A stretch of DNA of 64,000 bases from Neisseria macacae ATCC 33926 (GCF_022749495.1 NZ_CP094241.1:1054001-1118000); one strand, 5' to 3'; counted from the stretch's first letter, positions 35,174-44,414 are shown. A program made the numbers and translations. The notes: generated from the sequence alone by a model not told the origin.

Positions 35174-35620
35174 TTATAACTCTTCCGAATCTGAGAGATC
35201 CTCAAATCCAACAACATCATCATCGTGGTAGTTGATTAAAATGCCGTATGGCTCGGCAATAGGGAGCTGACTTTCTCTAAATACGATATCCCAATCTTTT
35301 GTTTTTTCATGAAACATAAACTCCGGAAAAGAAATCAATTCTTTGGTTTCGTCTAATTTATCTTTGTAATGATTAAATCCAAGTTGTTTGGGTTGGGTAT
35401 ATAAAATATTTCTTAAGAATAGTTCAGTTTTTGCTTTGATCTGAGGAAAGTTATTCATTTTACTTTGAATAAAGTTAAAATCTATTTCCTCCAAATCAAA
35501 TGGTTGACTAACTTGAATAGAGAAAGACATTTCATTAAATATACCTTGAAGAAAAGATGTGTTTGTTGTTTCTTCAGTAATAAAGGTCAATTTGCCCAGA
35601 GGGGTATGAAATTTACCCAT
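35174..35620 (-). CDS. Uncharacterised AT-rich cytosolic protein
   Basis: 148 residues, acidic, no signal peptide. Ends EPYGILINYHDDDVVGFEDLSDSEEL. The general look (small, acidic, AT-rich, orphan) is that of an immunity protein of a contact-dependent toxin system, but I recognise no family and see no toxin gene. A DUS-pair terminator at 35675-35706 precedes it. Confidence 0.62.
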   Translation of the reverse strand: MGKFHTPLGKLTFITEETTNTSFLQGIFNEMSFSIQVSQPFDLEEIDFNFIQSKMNNFPQIKAKTELFLRNILYTQPKQLGFNHYKDKLDETKELISFPEFMFHEKTKDWDIVFRESQLPIAEPYGILINYHDDDVVGFEDLSDSEEL

Positions 35621-35674
35621 ATTAGTGTCCTATATAAGGTATTAAATATTTAGAGTAAGCAAAATAGTTATTAA

Positions 35675-35706
35675 AGGTCGTCTGAAAAATTTCAGACGAC
35701 CTTTTC
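35675..35706. terminator. DUS-pair terminator
   Basis: AGGTCGTCTGAA 35675-35686 and its complement 35691-35702 with only four loop bases and a T-run. It stands in the same relation to the vestigial mfd end as the hairpin at 36590-36621 to the real one. Confidence 0.82.
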
Positions 35707-35717
35707 TTCAATATCCT

Positions 35718-35786
35718 CTAATTTGCTATCACTCTTTCTTTCAAAGTCTTCAATAATCTCTTTATAACCTTAATCTGTATCTTAAT
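35718..35786 (-). pseudogene. Vestigial second copy of the mfd 3' end
   Basis: Translation of the minus strand gives IKIQIKVIKRLLKTLKERV then three residues and TAG, clearly the same as the Mfd C-terminus EMRIKTVKSVLKTLKERV plus stop. A 20-base core is identical and the rest about 70 percent alike by eye. The copy is preceded on its 3' side by a DUS hairpin, exactly as the real mfd end is. Confidence 0.8.
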
Positions 35787-35869
35787 ACCCTTGTGGGTTA
35801 GATGGATGAGCACCAATTTTTAAGAAACGTGATAGTTTATAAATAATAATGTAAGACATTAATTTTGGG

Positions 35870-36439
35870 TTATTTAATATTTTTCATTATATTGGAAAGT
35901 TCTATTGGTACGGGTATATCATGTTCACTTGAACGTGAAATTTTTAGCAAATAACTATGTAGAATAAATTCAAAATCAGAAAATATTTTTAATTTGATTA
36001 GGCAACATATTTTTAACTCTTGGATTTTTAAGTCTCGCCAATTTTGATGGCTGGATAGTTTTGAAAAGTAATTATCCGGAATTTGCTCTATCATATCAAG
36101 GCAATGATTAAATTCCTTTAAGTCATAATAAATATGTGCTAGGTAGGCTTTGGCAAACATAGCATTTTCAGAATCAGAAGTAGCCTTTTTAAAGGGAATT
36201 TTTGCTTGTTCTAAAAGGGAAATTCTATTTTTATCTTCTGATAGATTAGCTTTTAAATATAAGTTATATCCTAAAAGATATGGGTAATTATTTAAATTTA
36301 ATAAATTATTTAGAAGATAATCTATAAGGATTAATTTTGTTCGATTCTCCTCAGTCAATTCGATTACCTCAGTTATTACATAAGGATTGTTAGTTGATAT
36401 TGAGTCTAAAGGGGAGTCGATATATTCCAAAGCATTCAT
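35870..36439 (-). CDS. AT-rich helical (TPR-like) orphan protein
   Basis: 189 residues, no signal peptide, predicted helical pairs (AMFAKAYLAHIYYDLKEFNHCLDMIEQIP resembles a TPR unit). Strongly AT-rich. It lies between the genuine mfd 3' end and a vestigial copy of it, so it was probably brought in by recombination at this site. Function unknown; immunity-type role possible. Confidence 0.62.
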   Translation of the reverse strand: MNALEYIDSPLDSISTNNPYVITEVIELTEENRTKLILIDYLLNNLLNLNNYPYLLGYNLYLKANLSEDKNRISLLEQAKIPFKKATSDSENAMFAKAYLAHIYYDLKEFNHCLDMIEQIPDNYFSKLSSHQNWRDLKIQELKICCLIKLKIFSDFEFILHSYLLKISRSSEHDIPVPIELSNIMKNIK

Positions 36440-36589
36440 AATATTAACTTATGGTTGTACTGTTTTCTTATAGTATATTCTCTGTTAGTTATATATTTTG
36501 CTATTGAATCATTCACTTACTTTACATCGATAATTGTAGGTTAGATCCCTAAAACCGTCATTTTGTATATAACAGGTTTGTAATATATG

Positions 36590-36621
36590 GGTCGTCTGAA
36601 ACAGTTTCAGACGACCTTTTT
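36590..36621. terminator. DUS-pair terminator of mfd
   Basis: GGTCGTCTGAA 36590-36600 and its complement 36606-36617, followed by T-run; ends the minus-strand mfd transcript. Confidence 0.82.
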
Positions 36622-36633
36622 CTTTATTTCTCT

Positions 36634-39600
36634 CTATTCTTTCAGCACCCTTTCTTTCAAAGTCTTCAACACACTCTTTACCGTCTTAATTCTCATTTCC
36701 ACATCCTCCATCTGAGCCGTAAACTTCAACTTATCCGCTCCAGCCAGCCGATATTTTTTATCCGTCTGAATCAGCAGGATGATTTCTGTCGGATCGATTT
36801 GGTGGTGTTTGCCGAAGGTAACGGTGACGGCTTCGCTGGTCGCGTCGATGGCGTCTATGCCCAATTCTTTTGCGGCGAGCCGCAGGTGGTGGCTTTCGAT
36901 GAGGGTTTTGACGGGTTGTTCGGGCAGGCCGAAGCGGTCGACGAGTTCTTCGTGTATGGCGTTGATTTGCTGTACGGTTTCGCAGACGGCGAGGCGTTTA
37001 TAGAGGACGAGCCGTTCGTGGATGTCGGGGCAGTAGCTTTCGGGCAGCAGGGCGGGGCTGTGCAGTTTGATTTCGGTGGTGATGCCCAGCGGTGCGTCGA
37101 GGTCGGGCTGGCGGCCTTTTTTGAGGTCGCGCACGGCTTGTTTGAGCATTTCGGTGTAGAGCGTGAAGCCGACCTGCATCATTTCGCCGGATTGTCCTTC
37201 GCCGAGGATTTCGCCTGCGCCGCGGATTTCCAAATCCTGCATGGCGAGGGTGAAACCTGCGCCGAGTTCGTCTGCCGCCGCGATGGCATCGAGGCGTTTT
37301 TCTGCGTCTTTGGTGATGTATTCGGGTGTGAGCAGGTAGGCGTAGGCTTGGTGGTGGCTGCGGCCGACGCGCCCGCGAAGTTGGTGCAGTTGCGCCAATC
37401 CGAATTTGTCGGCGCGGTTGATGATGATGGTGTTGGCGTTGGGGATGTCGATGCCGGTTTCAATGATGGTGGAACAGAGCAACACGTTGAATCTTTGCTG
37501 CAAAAAGTCGCGCATGACTTGCTCCAGCTCGCGCTCGCGCAGTTGTCCGTGCGCCACGCCGATGCGGGCTTCTGGCAGCAGAGCTTCCAGCCGCTCGCGC
37601 ATGTTTTCGATGGTATCCACTTCATTATGCAGGAAAAACACTTGCCCGCCGCGTTTGAGTTCGCGCAACACGGCTTCGCGCACGCTGCCTTCGCTGAACG
37701 GTTTGACAAAGGTTTTGACGGCGAGGCGGCGGCTGGGCGCGGTGGTAATCAGCGAAAAGTCGCGCAGGCCTTCGAGTGCCATGCTGAGGGTGCGCGGAAT
37801 CGGCGTGGCGGTCATGGTGAGGATGTCGACATTGGCGCGCAGGCGTTTGAGCTGCTCTTTCTGGCGCACGCCGAAGCGGTGTTCTTCGTCGATGATGACC
37901 AATCCTAAGTTTTTGAATTTGATGTCGTCCTGCACCAATTTGTGCGTGCCGATAACGATATCGACCGTGCCGTCCGCCATGCCTTCGAGCGCGGCTTTGG
38001 TGGCTTTGCTGTTGTTGAAACGCGAAAGGCTGGCGACTTTCACGGGGAAATCGGCGAAGCGGTCTGCGAAATTTTGCGCGTGCTGCTCGACCAGAAGCGT
38101 GGTCGGGGCGAGTACGGCAACCTGTTTGCCGCCCATCACTGCCACAAACGCGGCGCGCAGGGCGACTTCGGTTTTGCCGAAACCGACATCACCGCACACA
38201 AGGCGGTCCATCGGCTTCGCCTGCGTCAAATCTTTAATCACGGCGGCGATGGCGGCGGCCTGGTCTTCGGTTTCTTCGTAGCCGAAGCCGTCGGCAAACG
38301 CCTGATAGTCCAACTCGTTGATTTCAAACTTGTGTCCCGATTGGGCGGCGCGTTGGGCGTAGAGATTGAGCAATTCGGCGGCGGTATCGCGCGCTTTTTC
38401 GGCGGCTTTGCGCTTCGCCTTGTTCCATGCGCCGCTGCCGAGCTTGTGCAGAGCGACGTTTTCATGCGCCTGACCGGAGTAACGGCTGATTAAATGCAGT
38501 TGAGAAACAGGTACATAAAGCTGCGCTTCGCCCGCGTATTCGAGCAACATCATTTCGTTGGTTTCGCCGCCCAAATCCATCGTTACCAAGCCCATATACC
38601 GCCCGATGCCGTGTTCTTCGTGCACGACGGGGTCGCCGATGTTGATTTCGGCAAGATCGCGCAACAGGCCGTCTGAAACGGCGGCGTGTTTCTTGCGGCG
38701 GTTGTGAACGCGCGAACGGGCGACGTATTGGTAGAGCTCGGATTCGGTGATGACGGCGATGGCACCTTGAGCGGCAACTGCTTTGCCCTCTCCCCAACTC
38801 TCCCCCACGGGGGAGGGGGTAGGTTGCTGTTGGATTTGCCCGTGCAGATCACTTGCGATGAGGTGCAGGCTGCTTTTAGTTTTCAGGTCGTCTGAAACGG
38901 CGGCGGCACTTTGTTCCCTCTCCTGAGGGAGAGGGCTAGGGAGAGGGTTTGTTGCGGTTGTGGAAAATTCGGTTTGGTCGGCAACCGCTTTGCCTTCTCC
39001 CTCGGAGGCGAGAGTAGGTTGTTGTTGGCTCGGAGATTGTGACTCGCCCAGTTTGAACCCGTATGCCAACGGCGCGACCGTAATCATCAGCGGCTCGTGT
39101 GCCGATAAAAAGCCCTGCCAGTCGGACACGCTTTTGGCTTTCAAGCCGTTTTGCTGCAAGAAGCCGAGCATGGTTTCGCGCCGTCCCAAACTTTCGGCGC
39201 ACAGCAAAATCCGCCCGTCAAAGGTCGTCTGAAAATCCTTCAATGCCTGCAACGGCTCGTCGGATTGGCGGTTGACGGCAAGGTCGGGCAGGGTGTGTTC
39301 CTTGCCGGAAACATCGGGCAGCACTTGTCCGTAGTTTTTCAGACGACCTGCGAACACATCGGCAGAGAGATACAAATGCTGTGGAAGCAAAGGCGGATAG
39401 GTTTCATCGCCCTGCGCCATGGCGTAACGCGATTTGACGTCGCTCCAAAAGCGGTTTGCCTCAGCGTGAACGTCGCCCAATGAGACAAACAGCGCATCTT
39501 CGCCGATATAGTCAAACAGCGTTTCCAGCTCGTTTTCAAAAAACAGCGGCAGGTAGTATTCCACGCCCGCGCCGAAGTGGCCGTTGCTGACGGCTTTGTA

Positions 39601-40317
39601 CACAGCGGCATCGTTCGGATTGCCATCGACTTCCTCGCGGAAGCGGCTGCGGAAGATTTTTTGCGCCTCGCTGTCGGTGGGGAACTCGTGCGCCGGCAGC
39701 AGGCGGATTTCGGAAACGGGGGAGATGGTGCGCTGCGTGTCCGTGTCAAAGGTTTTGATGCTGTCGATTTCATCGTCGAACAAATCGATGCGGTACGGCA
39801 TCTCGCTGCCCATCGGGAACAAATCGACAATACCGCCGCGCACGGCAAATTCGCCCGCCGCGACAACATGGGAAACATGGTTGTAGCCCGCGTCCACCAA
39901 ATCGGTTTTCAGACGACCTATATCCAAAGTCTGCCCCGTTTTCAGCCAAAACGTGCGCCCCGCCAAAAACGGCACGGGCGGCAGCTTCTGCATCGCCGTG
40001 GCAACCGGTACGAACAACACGTCCGCCGCGCCACTCTTAATCTGCCACAACGCCGACAGCCGCTCCGACACCAAATCCTGATGCGGCGAAAAACGCTCAT
40101 AAGGCAGCGTTTCCCAGTCCGGCAGGAACACCGCCGTATCGTGCGGACGGAAAAACCGCCATGCCGTCTGAAGGCGCAACGCCTGTTCCGCATCTTGGGT
40201 CAGCACGACTTTGAGCCGCTTATGCGGCAGATAACGCGCCAAAGCCAGCGGCAGCGAGCCTTGCGAAAGATTGAGCCAACGGGATTTTTCACGGGGTTTG
40301 GGGATAGGGTAGGTCAT
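36634..40317 (-). CDS. mfd: Transcription-repair coupling factor Mfd
   Basis: 1227 residues (E. coli 1148). Domains in order: UvrB-like N-terminal module (about 1-400), RNA-polymerase-interaction domain (GDPVVHEEHGIGRY), RecG-like helicase with Walker A GDVGFGKTE and DEEH box IIDEEHRFG, motif VI QLRGRVGRS, and C-terminal D7. It removes stalled RNA polymerase and recruits UvrA for strand-specific repair. Residues about 424-514 are an extra low-complexity insert made of repeat DNA. DUS copies lie at 38666, 38885, 39222, 39338 and 39908, consistent with the known richness of DUS in DNA-repair genes; they read as VSDD, FQTT and GRLK. Confidence 0.97.
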   Translation of the reverse strand: MTYPIPKPREKSRWLNLSQGSLPLALARYLPHKRLKVVLTQDAEQALRLQTAWRFFRPHDTAVFLPDWETLPYERFSPHQDLVSERLSALWQIKSGAADVLFVPVATAMQKLPPVPFLAGRTFWLKTGQTLDIGRLKTDLVDAGYNHVSHVVAAGEFAVRGGIVDLFPMGSEMPYRIDLFDDEIDSIKTFDTDTQRTISPVSEIRLLPAHEFPTDSEAQKIFRSRFREEVDGNPNDAAVYKAVSNGHFGAGVEYYLPLFFENELETLFDYIGEDALFVSLGDVHAEANRFWSDVKSRYAMAQGDETYPPLLPQHLYLSADVFAGRLKNYGQVLPDVSGKEHTLPDLAVNRQSDEPLQALKDFQTTFDGRILLCAESLGRRETMLGFLQQNGLKAKSVSDWQGFLSAHEPLMITVAPLAYGFKLGESQSPSQQQPTLASEGEGKAVADQTEFSTTATNPLPSPLPQEREQSAAAVSDDLKTKSSLHLIASDLHGQIQQQPTPSPVGESWGEGKAVAAQGAIAVITESELYQYVARSRVHNRRKKHAAVSDGLLRDLAEINIGDPVVHEEHGIGRYMGLVTMDLGGETNEMMLLEYAGEAQLYVPVSQLHLISRYSGQAHENVALHKLGSGAWNKAKRKAAEKARDTAAELLNLYAQRAAQSGHKFEINELDYQAFADGFGYEETEDQAAAIAAVIKDLTQAKPMDRLVCGDVGFGKTEVALRAAFVAVMGGKQVAVLAPTTLLVEQHAQNFADRFADFPVKVASLSRFNNSKATKAALEGMADGTVDIVIGTHKLVQDDIKFKNLGLVIIDEEHRFGVRQKEQLKRLRANVDILTMTATPIPRTLSMALEGLRDFSLITTAPSRRLAVKTFVKPFSEGSVREAVLRELKRGGQVFFLHNEVDTIENMRERLEALLPEARIGVAHGQLRERELEQVMRDFLQQRFNVLLCSTIIETGIDIPNANTIIINRADKFGLAQLHQLRGRVGRSHHQAYAYLLTPEYITKDAEKRLDAIAAADELGAGFTLAMQDLEIRGAGEILGEGQSGEMMQVGFTLYTEMLKQAVRDLKKGRQPDLDAPLGITTEIKLHSPALLPESYCPDIHERLVLYKRLAVCETVQQINAIHEELVDRFGLPEQPVKTLIESHHLRLAAKELGIDAIDATSEAVTVTFGKHHQIDPTEIILLIQTDKKYRLAGADKLKFTAQMEDVEMRIKTVKSVLKTLKERVLKE
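38774..39050 (-). repeat. Repeat-derived in-frame insert in mfd
   Basis: Two direct repeats (38774-38836 and 38981-39033) encode variants of QQQPT.S..GE..GEGKAVA. Between them are a DUS (38885-38896) and CCCTCTCC...GGAGAGGG inverted-repeat DNA (38915-38948) like the intergenic repeat at 18180-18298. The reading frame stays open through all of it. Confidence 0.8.
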
Positions 40318-40515
40318 GGCGTAGGGACAATGGCTTGCGGCAGCCGGAAAATTTTTCGGGCCGCCGTGGTAGGTTGTAAAAGCGGGATTTTAGCAGATTA
40401 AAAGCGGGTATAAGGGATAGGATGGTTTGGTTGGTTTTCAGACGGCCTTTGTGTGCCAGAGGGTCGTCTGAAAATGTTTGTCCGTAAAAACCGATTGAAA
40501 TGGATAGACTGAATA

Positions 40516-40845
40516 TTACGGTTTGTCCGGATAAGCCAATAACGGGCTGAAGTCCGCTTTCCAAATATCCAGTTCATACAGTTGACCGTCGCTGTAAGAA
40601 TATAGGGTTGCCAAAACCGGAATGCCGTCTTTATCGTGAAACAGGTATTCGGCGATTGGGATGATTTTTAGCGGGCGCGTTTGGTTTGTATCGCTGGAAA
40701 ACAGAAAACTGCCCATCGCGCCGTCGTCGAGCGTGGTGACGCTGTTGGAAAAACGGGTTTCCAATCGGGCATATTGAGGTTTTTTGTTGGACAGAAGAAG
40801 ATTCAACAAATCGGTTTCGTCTGCCGTCATCGGGCGTTTGTTCAA
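40516..40845 (-). CDS. Small conserved protein, DUF6984-like
   Basis: 109 residues: RPMTADETDLLNLLLSN at the start, DDGAMGSFLF, and LYSYSDGQLYELDIWKADFSPLL at the end. I believe this matches the DUF6984 family, of unknown function; not verified. Between mfd and this gene is an inverted pair of DUS of different dialects (TTCAGACGGCCT 40437-40448 and GGTCGTCTGAA 40462-40472). Confidence 0.7.
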   Translation of the reverse strand: MNKRPMTADETDLLNLLLSNKKPQYARLETRFSNSVTTLDDGAMGSFLFSSDTNQTRPLKIIPIAEYLFHDKDGIPVLATLYSYSDGQLYELDIWKADFSPLLAYPDKP

Positions 40846-41142
40846 TGGTTCAACTCCATGTATCTGCTGAAAAAGGGATGGTTCGTCCGGATGTTTTCAG
40901 ACGACCTTTGGCGGCAGGAAGTCATTCTAGCGGATGCAAGCCGGCAAAGACAGCGGCTGCTTTTTCAGACGACATGTAAGGGTTTGTGATAAGGTATAAA
41001 ACGTTCCTATTTTGGGAACGAGGTCGTCTGAAAACGGAGGGGAAGGGTATGCCGCAGCAGAAGTGCAGGCAGCAGGCATTTCAGATTTGCGTTATACTTT
41101 TCCCCGTCTGTGTACTTTACTTATGAGAAAGGCAGCAAAATT

Positions 41143-41661
41143 ATGATTTTGGAATTCATTAAAAAACTGTTTGGCGCGACTGGCGGCGCATCGTCTTCGT
41201 CAAAACGCGGCGGCTGGAATGAGGAAGAGGGCGTGTATTACGCCAAAGGCAGCTACGATAACGCAGTAGAGTACAACAATGAGTTGATGTGTATTGCCAA
41301 TTTTATGCTCTACCATATGGAAGACATGAACCAGGCAATGGACAAACGCGATTACGCCCAAGCCGAAAAAGTCCGTGTGCAGTGGATAGCCGCGATTCCC
41401 AATTACATCGCACAAGCCGATAAATTGGGTGCATACAAAGGCGATGCTTCCCTGTTGAATGCTTTGAAAAATCATCTGCATTTCTTTAGCGATTTGATGG
41501 AAGACGGCTATAAAAAGCTAATCCAAATCCGCGCTTCCGGCAAACACGGTTCGGAAGAAGATGAAGAGCAATTGGACGAGAACAACGAGAAAATCTTGGA
41601 CAGTACCGATAAGTTCAATGAAGTGAGCGACGAGTTTTTGGAAAAATTCGAAGACGAATAA
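41143..41661 (+). CDS. Conserved hypothetical helical protein
   Basis: 172 residues from ATG 41143 (GAGAAAGG upstream; earlier start at 41110 lacks a ribosome site). After a short basic N-terminus and a Gly/Ser linker the protein is all-helical (YNNELMCIANFMLYHMEDMNQAMDKRDYAQAEKVRVQW, then LLNALKNHLHFFSDLMEDGYKKLIQIR) with a very acidic tail. It recalls LIC11966-type surface proteins but lacks a signal peptide. Function unknown. A Correia element lies between its stop and its terminator. Confidence 0.72.
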   Translation: MILEFIKKLFGATGGASSSSKRGGWNEEEGVYYAKGSYDNAVEYNNELMCIANFMLYHMEDMNQAMDKRDYAQAEKVRVQWIAAIPNYIAQADKLGAYKGDASLLNALKNHLHFFSDLMEDGYKKLIQIRASGKHGSEEDEEQLDENNEKILDSTDKFNEVSDEFLEKFEDE

Positions 41662-41680
41662 ACCGTATAGGCGAATTTTG

Positions 41681-41787
41681 TATAGTGGATTAAATTTAAA
41701 TCAGGACAAGGCGACGAAGCCGCAGACAGTACAGATAGTACGGCAAGGCGAGGCAACGCCGTACTGGTTTAAAGTTAATCCACTATA
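41681..41787 (+). mobile_element. Correia element, short form (107 bp)
   Basis: Standard short CREE in forward orientation, inserted between the stop codon at 41661 and the rho-independent terminator at 41807. Confidence 0.92.
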
Positions 41788-41806
41788 AAACGCTATCTTA
41801 AAACCA

Positions 41807-41850
41807 AAAATCCTCTAAATTCCTTACGACAGAATTTAGAGGATTTTTTT
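41807..41850 (+). terminator. Rho-independent terminator (not DUS)
   Basis: AATCCTCTAAATT and AATTTAGAGGATT form a 13-bp stem followed by seven T. Confidence 0.9.
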
Positions 41851-41897
41851 CATCAGCCGTTTTCTATAAAAATATAGAGAACCGCTGATTATCAAAA

Positions 41898-41950
41898 AGG
41901 TCGTCTGAAAACCGGTATGACGGGTTTCGCTACAAGTTTTCAGACGACCT
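41898..41950. terminator. DUS-pair terminator of the VIT-family gene
   Basis: AGGTCGTCTGAA 41898-41909 and its complement 41939-41950 with a 29-base loop, directly after the minus-strand stop codon. Confidence 0.7.
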
Positions 41951-41954
41951 CCAT

Positions 41955-42647
41955 TCAAACTGCTACACCCGCCAGTTTGCCGATTATACCCGTAACCGCC
42001 AATGCCGCCACGCCCCACAGGCACACGCGCAAGACGGCGGGGGCGACAGGTGCGCCGCCGAGTTTGGCGGAGGCGTAGCCCAGTGCGGCGAGTCCGAACA
42101 AAGTGGTTGCCGCCAGCGTAGGGATCAGGGCGGCGGGAGCGGTCAGCGCGATCAGCAGCGGCAGTATCGCGCCGGCGCAGAACGAACCGGCGGAGGCAAG
42201 CGCGGCCTGCATGGGCTTGGCGGCGGAGGTTTCGGTGATGCCGATTTCGTCGCGGGCATGGGCGGAGAGCGCGTCGTGTTCCATCAATGCTTGCGCGACT
42301 TCGGCGGCAAGTGCGTCGGACAAACCGCGGCGGCGGTAAATTTCGGTCAGTTCTGCCAGTTCGGCATCGGGATTGGCTTCCAATTCGTGGCGTTCTTTGT
42401 GCAAATCGGCTTTTTCCGTGTCCGACTGGCTGGATACGGAAACATATTCACCCGCCGCCATCGAGACCGCGCCGCCGATCAGGGCGGAAACGCCCGTCAG
42501 CAGCAGGGTTTGGAAATCGGGGGCGGCAGCCGCGACGCCGGTCAGCAGTGAGGCGGTGGAAATCAGGCCGTCGTTCGCGCCCAATACGCTCGCGCGCAGC
42601 CAGTTGTTGCGGTTGCTGAAATGGCGTTCGCTGTGTTGTGAATACAT
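41955..42647 (-). CDS. VIT1/CCC1 family iron/manganese transporter
   Basis: 230 residues. The N-terminal RASVLGANDGLISTASLLTGVAAA and GGAVSMAAGEYVSVSSQSDTEKADL are diagnostic of the VIT1/CCC1 family; a charged cytoplasmic metal-binding loop (ELEANPDAELAELTEIYRRRGL) follows, then three more helices. Bacterial members export or sequester ferrous iron or manganese. Monocistronic. Confidence 0.9.
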   Translation of the reverse strand: MYSQHSERHFSNRNNWLRASVLGANDGLISTASLLTGVAAAAPDFQTLLLTGVSALIGGAVSMAAGEYVSVSSQSDTEKADLHKERHELEANPDAELAELTEIYRRRGLSDALAAEVAQALMEHDALSAHARDEIGITETSAAKPMQAALASAGSFCAGAILPLLIALTAPAALIPTLAATTLFGLAALGYASAKLGGAPVAPAVLRVCLWGVAALAVTGIIGKLAGVAV

Positions 42648-42832
42648 GGCAGTGTTCCGGCGGTGTTTTGCGCTATGGTAGCACCGTATCGGTTTATCGG
42701 GGCAGCGTAATCATGCGTTTGCACGCTGAAAATCCGTCCACACTTGATAATCATTGTCGCTTAAACGGGTTTGTGGTATAAATCCTAGAAATTTAGCTCT
42801 AAACTCTAATAACTGCCGATTAACCGAGAATC

Positions 42833-44263
42833 ATGATGACACACACCGAATCAAGCGCGCAGCCGTCAACTATGGACACGGCTGCTTTTTTAAAGCATAT
42901 CGAATCCGCATTCCGCCGCATTTTTTCAGACGACCTCAATCTCATGCAATACCTGCCCGAAGACAAATGGCTTGCCTTGAAGCAGGCGGGTTTGCTGTTG
43001 CCCTTCCTCGACAAAAAACATGGCGGCCGCAAGGGCAGCCAGTTTGAAATCCAAGAAGTCCTGCGGATTGCGGGGCATTACGGCGTGCCCGTTACCCTGC
43101 GTACCGGCATCGAAGGTGCGCTGGTGTTGCAGCCTCTGCAAGAGTTTGGCGACGAAGCGCAAGTCGCGCAAGGTTTGGACATGGTTTTCAAAGGCGAGGG
43201 TGGTGGTTTGGGTATTACCGAACCCGAAACCTCCGGCGCGGCGATTGCCCGCGAAATGCAGTCCTACTACGAATACATCGACGAACAAACGATTTACGTC
43301 AACGCCGCGAAATATTGGCAGGGCAACTCGCAAAGCGACTTTCTCCTCGTTGCCGCCAAAGAGCGCAAAAACGGCAAACTCTCCAAAGTCATCAACCTGC
43401 TGCTCGTTCCCAAGCAATACATCCGCTACGAAGCCCTCGCATCCGAAGGCCTGCGCGCCGTCCGTTACGCCGTCAACCGCATTGATGCCGAAATGCCCGC
43501 TGCCGCCGTCATGAAACTCTCGCAGAGCGATGCCGCCGGTTTGCGCGCGTTCCAAAACATCTTTATCCGCAGCCGCCTGCAACTGATCGGCATGACGCAC
43601 GGCATCATGGAATACATCATTGACAACCTGAACCGATATGTTCGCCACGACATCAAATTCGTCGATTACGAACGCCGCGAAATCCAACGCCGCCATCAGG
43701 TTTCCGAGATTCTTTACCGCTACGTCTGCCATTGCGTTTCGCCCGTTGCCCCCGTCGCCCATCAACTGATGGAGGCAAACATCATCAAAACCCTCGCCAC
43801 GGAGTACACTTACGCCGCCGCGCAAATGTTGCAAAAACTCTTGGGCGCGAAGGGGTTTGAACGCGGACACACCGCCAGCAATATCGCTATCGACATCCGC
43901 CCCTTCACCATCTTCGAAGGTCCGAACGATATGCTTTATGCCGAAATTTACGACCAGTTCGTCCGCGCCACCGCCGAAGAAAAAGAAGCAGGCATTAAGT
44001 TGGACAAAAACCAAACCCTGCTCGACCGCCTGCAAACCGACGCCCGCTTTGCCGCCGTTGCGCGCGACTACACTTTACCCGAAGACATCCGCAGCTTCCT
44101 GCAGGAACGCACCCTGACCGACGCCTGCGCCTTGCAAAAAGTCTTCATCGGCAAAATCATCGCCCGACTATTTGTCTTCGTACAGGCGGAACACGAAGAC
44201 ACCGCAGCCTTCCTGTTGAACGACATCCGCAAAGACATATTGGACTGCCGATATTGCGGTTGA
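42833..44263 (+). CDS. Acyl-CoA dehydrogenase family protein
   Basis: 476 residues, longer than typical acyl-CoA dehydrogenases (~390) because of a C-terminal helical extension of about 90 residues. Visible are the FAD/substrate-site segments GLGITEPETSGAAIAREM, RLQLIGMTHGIMEYIIDNL and the catalytic-glutamate motif IFEGPNDMLYAE. Substrate unknown. A reverse DUS near the start is translated as IFSDDLN. No other beta-oxidation gene is adjacent. Confidence 0.88.
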   Translation: MMTHTESSAQPSTMDTAAFLKHIESAFRRIFSDDLNLMQYLPEDKWLALKQAGLLLPFLDKKHGGRKGSQFEIQEVLRIAGHYGVPVTLRTGIEGALVLQPLQEFGDEAQVAQGLDMVFKGEGGGLGITEPETSGAAIAREMQSYYEYIDEQTIYVNAAKYWQGNSQSDFLLVAAKERKNGKLSKVINLLLVPKQYIRYEALASEGLRAVRYAVNRIDAEMPAAAVMKLSQSDAAGLRAFQNIFIRSRLQLIGMTHGIMEYIIDNLNRYVRHDIKFVDYERREIQRRHQVSEILYRYVCHCVSPVAPVAHQLMEANIIKTLATEYTYAAAQMLQKLLGAKGFERGHTASNIAIDIRPFTIFEGPNDMLYAEIYDQFVRATAEEKEAGIKLDKNQTLLDRLQTDARFAAVARDYTLPEDIRSFLQERTLTDACALQKVFIGKIIARLFVFVQAEHEDTAAFLLNDIRKDILDCRYCG

Positions 44264-44278
44264 TGGTTTAAGGCAGAG

Positions 44279-44310
44279 AGGTCGTCTGAAATCGGTTTTC
44301 AGACGACCTT
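44279..44310. terminator. DUS-pair terminator
   Basis: AGGTCGTCTGAA 44279-44290 and its complement 44298-44309, seven-base loop. Confidence 0.75.
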
Positions 44311-44414
44311 GGGCGGATTTTTATGCTTTCGATTCAAAAGCGATTTCATTGCGAAAATCAAATGAATCAAGTGCTTTAGTCATGTTCATTGACTTTCAGA
44401 CGACCTCCGAGCCC

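Noticed and set aside
36799..37908. Plus-strand frame of 369 codons opposite mfd
   Set aside because: Antisense shadow; Mfd motifs are intact on the other strand.
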